Shown here: piece after piece, positions 13,435-14,245 of the stretch
How the letters are laid out: each line of letters starts with the position of its first letter
Position numbering within the stretch: position 1 is the first letter of the stretch
Assembly (NCBI GenBank): GCA_040235415.1
Contig: JBECKR010000067.1
Span: 1-14,245 of the forward strand
DNA: 14,245 nt
Source: JBECKR01 sp040235415
Lineage (GTDB): Bacteria > Acidobacteriota > Polarisedimenticolia > Polarisedimenticolales > Polarisedimenticolaceae
Reading direction: 5' to 3'
Translations under genes and position numbers: made by a program
Notes under the pieces: generated by a model
Database searches by the model: none
Seen by the model: only the letters and a program-made list of their open reading frames with translations
Told to the model about the DNA's origin: nothing

Positions 13435-14245
13435 GGGTCGTTCCTCGGGCGCCCCAGGATCCGAACGTACACGACGGCGAGGGCGATCGTCGCCGCGAAC
13501 ACCAGCACCGAGATCGCCGAGCCGTATCCGAACCGCAGCCGCTCGAGCAGCACGCCGAAGGCGTACAGCGACACCGGCTCGGTCGCGGTCCCCGGCCCCC
13601 CGCCGGTCAGGACGTAGGCGAGATCGAAGACGCGGAACGCATCCAGCGTCCGGAACACGAGGGCGACGAGCAGCGCCGGTCGCAGCAGCGGCAGCGTCAC
13701 GTGCCGGAACCGTGCCCACGCCCCGGCGCCGTCGAGCGCGGCTGCCTCGTGCAGCGCGGGATCGATCCCCTGCAGACCGGCGAGCAGCAGGAGCGTCACG
13801 AACGGCGTCGTCTTCCAGACGTCGGCGAGGACGAGAGGCACCCAGGCGGCCAAGGGGTGCGCGAGCCACACGAAGGGACGATCGAGGACGCCCGCGGCGC
13901 GGAGCCATGCGTCGACCGGACCGGCGCCGGCATCGAACAGGAACCGCCACAGCAGCGCGGCCACGACGGTCGGGAGCGCCCACGGCACGATCGCCGCCGC
14001 CCGCACCAGCCCTCGCCCCCGGAACGCCCGGCCGAGGGCGAGCGCGAGGGCGAGCCCGAGGACGATCTCGAGCGCGACGCTCGCGGCGGTGAACGCCAGG
14101 GTGTGCGCCATGGCGCCGAGGAACCGCGGGTCCCCGAGCGCCTCGACGTAGTTTCCGAGGCCGACGAAGCGACGGCCCAGCCACGGCATCTTGAGGTCGT
14201 CGGCGTGGAGCGACTCCCACACCGCCCAGCCCAGCGGGAACAGCG
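13428..14245 (-). CDS. Carbohydrate ABC transporter permease, MalF/UgpA type, 5'-truncated
   Basis: 272 complete codons are visible; the frame stays open to the right edge and reads LFPLGWAV before WESLH, the end of a first transmembrane segment. The true start therefore lies beyond the window, probably 20-40 residues upstream, and the in-frame GTG at 14222 is internal. The sequence GLGNYVEALGDPRFLGAMAHTL is typical of the MalF/UgpA branch. The EAA loop reads ALHEAAALDGAGAWARFRHV then TLPLLRPAL, the coupling helix for the ATPase. LTGGGPGTATEPVSLYAF is another family hallmark. It pairs with the MalG-type permease downstream, whose start overlaps its stop, to form the heterodimeric membrane channel of a sugar importer. 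Substrate unknown. Confidence 0.93.
   Translation of the reverse strand, partial: LFPLGWAVWESLHADDLKMPWLGRRFVGLGNYVEALGDPRFLGAMAHTLAFTAASVALEIVLGLALALALGRAFRGRGLVRAAAIVPWALPTVVAALLWRFLFDAGAGPVDAWLRAAGVLDRPFVWLAHPLAAWVPLVLADVWKTTPFVTLLLLAGLQGIDPALHEAAALDGAGAWARFRHVTLPLLRPALLVALVFRTLDAFRVFDLAYVLTGGGPGTATEPVSLYAFGVLLERLRFGYGSAISVLVFAATIALAVVYVRILGRPRNDPW

Noticed and set aside
14220..14222. GTG as the start of the MalF-type permease
   Set aside because: The upstream codons to the window edge (LFPLGWA) continue a typical first transmembrane segment, so the gene begins beyond the window.

Overview
This is a high-GC stretch (by eye around 70 % G+C, with third codon positions almost always G or C). 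It carries nine protein genes and no RNA gene, insertion sequence or CRISPR array that I can see. The gene content suggests a free-living Gram-negative bacterium from an uncultured, signalling-rich lineage of the Myxococcota / Acidobacteriota / Eisenbacteria type. The grounds are exported thrombospondin-type-3/Asp-box proteins, a eukaryote-like Ser/Thr kinase fused to TPRs, a hybrid histidine kinase, a multihaem cytochrome c and paired Deg-type periplasmic proteases. The taxonomic placement is inference.

Layout. (1) 1-1985, minus: 3'-truncated gene for a large predicted lipoprotein with six Asp-box (BNR) repeats followed by Ca-binding thrombospondin type 3 repeats. (2) 1986-2251: a divergent control region with a sigma70-like promoter for gene 1, a run of ten G in its ribosome-binding region, several dyads, and a strong sigma54 (-24/-12) match pointing at gene 2. 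(3) 2252-6517, plus: an exported PEGA-domain protein, glucose-6-phosphate dehydrogenase (zwf), and a Ser/Thr kinase-FlgO/TolB-like-TPR protein. (4) 6534-8216, minus: a cytoplasmic PAS hybrid histidine kinase, convergent with the Ser/Thr kinase. (5) 8417-11434, minus: two tandem exported Deg9-like PDZ proteases whose stop and start codons abut (TAGATG). The first has a complete catalytic triad; the second has lost the catalytic His and the oxyanion-hole motif. (6) 11539-12597, plus: an exported hexahaem cytochrome c, divergent from the proteases. (7) 12610-14245, minus: the two permease subunits of a MalFG-type carbohydrate ABC importer; the upstream one runs off the window.

Functional reading. 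Much of the window serves the cell envelope: a surface lipoprotein, a PEGA protein, periplasmic proteolysis and a periplasmic electron carrier. Two phospho-signalling proteins sit beside these genes without an obvious cognate output gene. The points most worth a second look are the protease/pseudoprotease pair, the histidine kinase whose H-box reads A-Q-H-V-N-N instead of A-H-D/E-x-N-N, and the sigma54-type promoter with upstream dyads before the PEGA gene. The poly-G tract before the lipoprotein gene and the symmetrical near-leaderless arrangement between protease and cytochrome genes follow.
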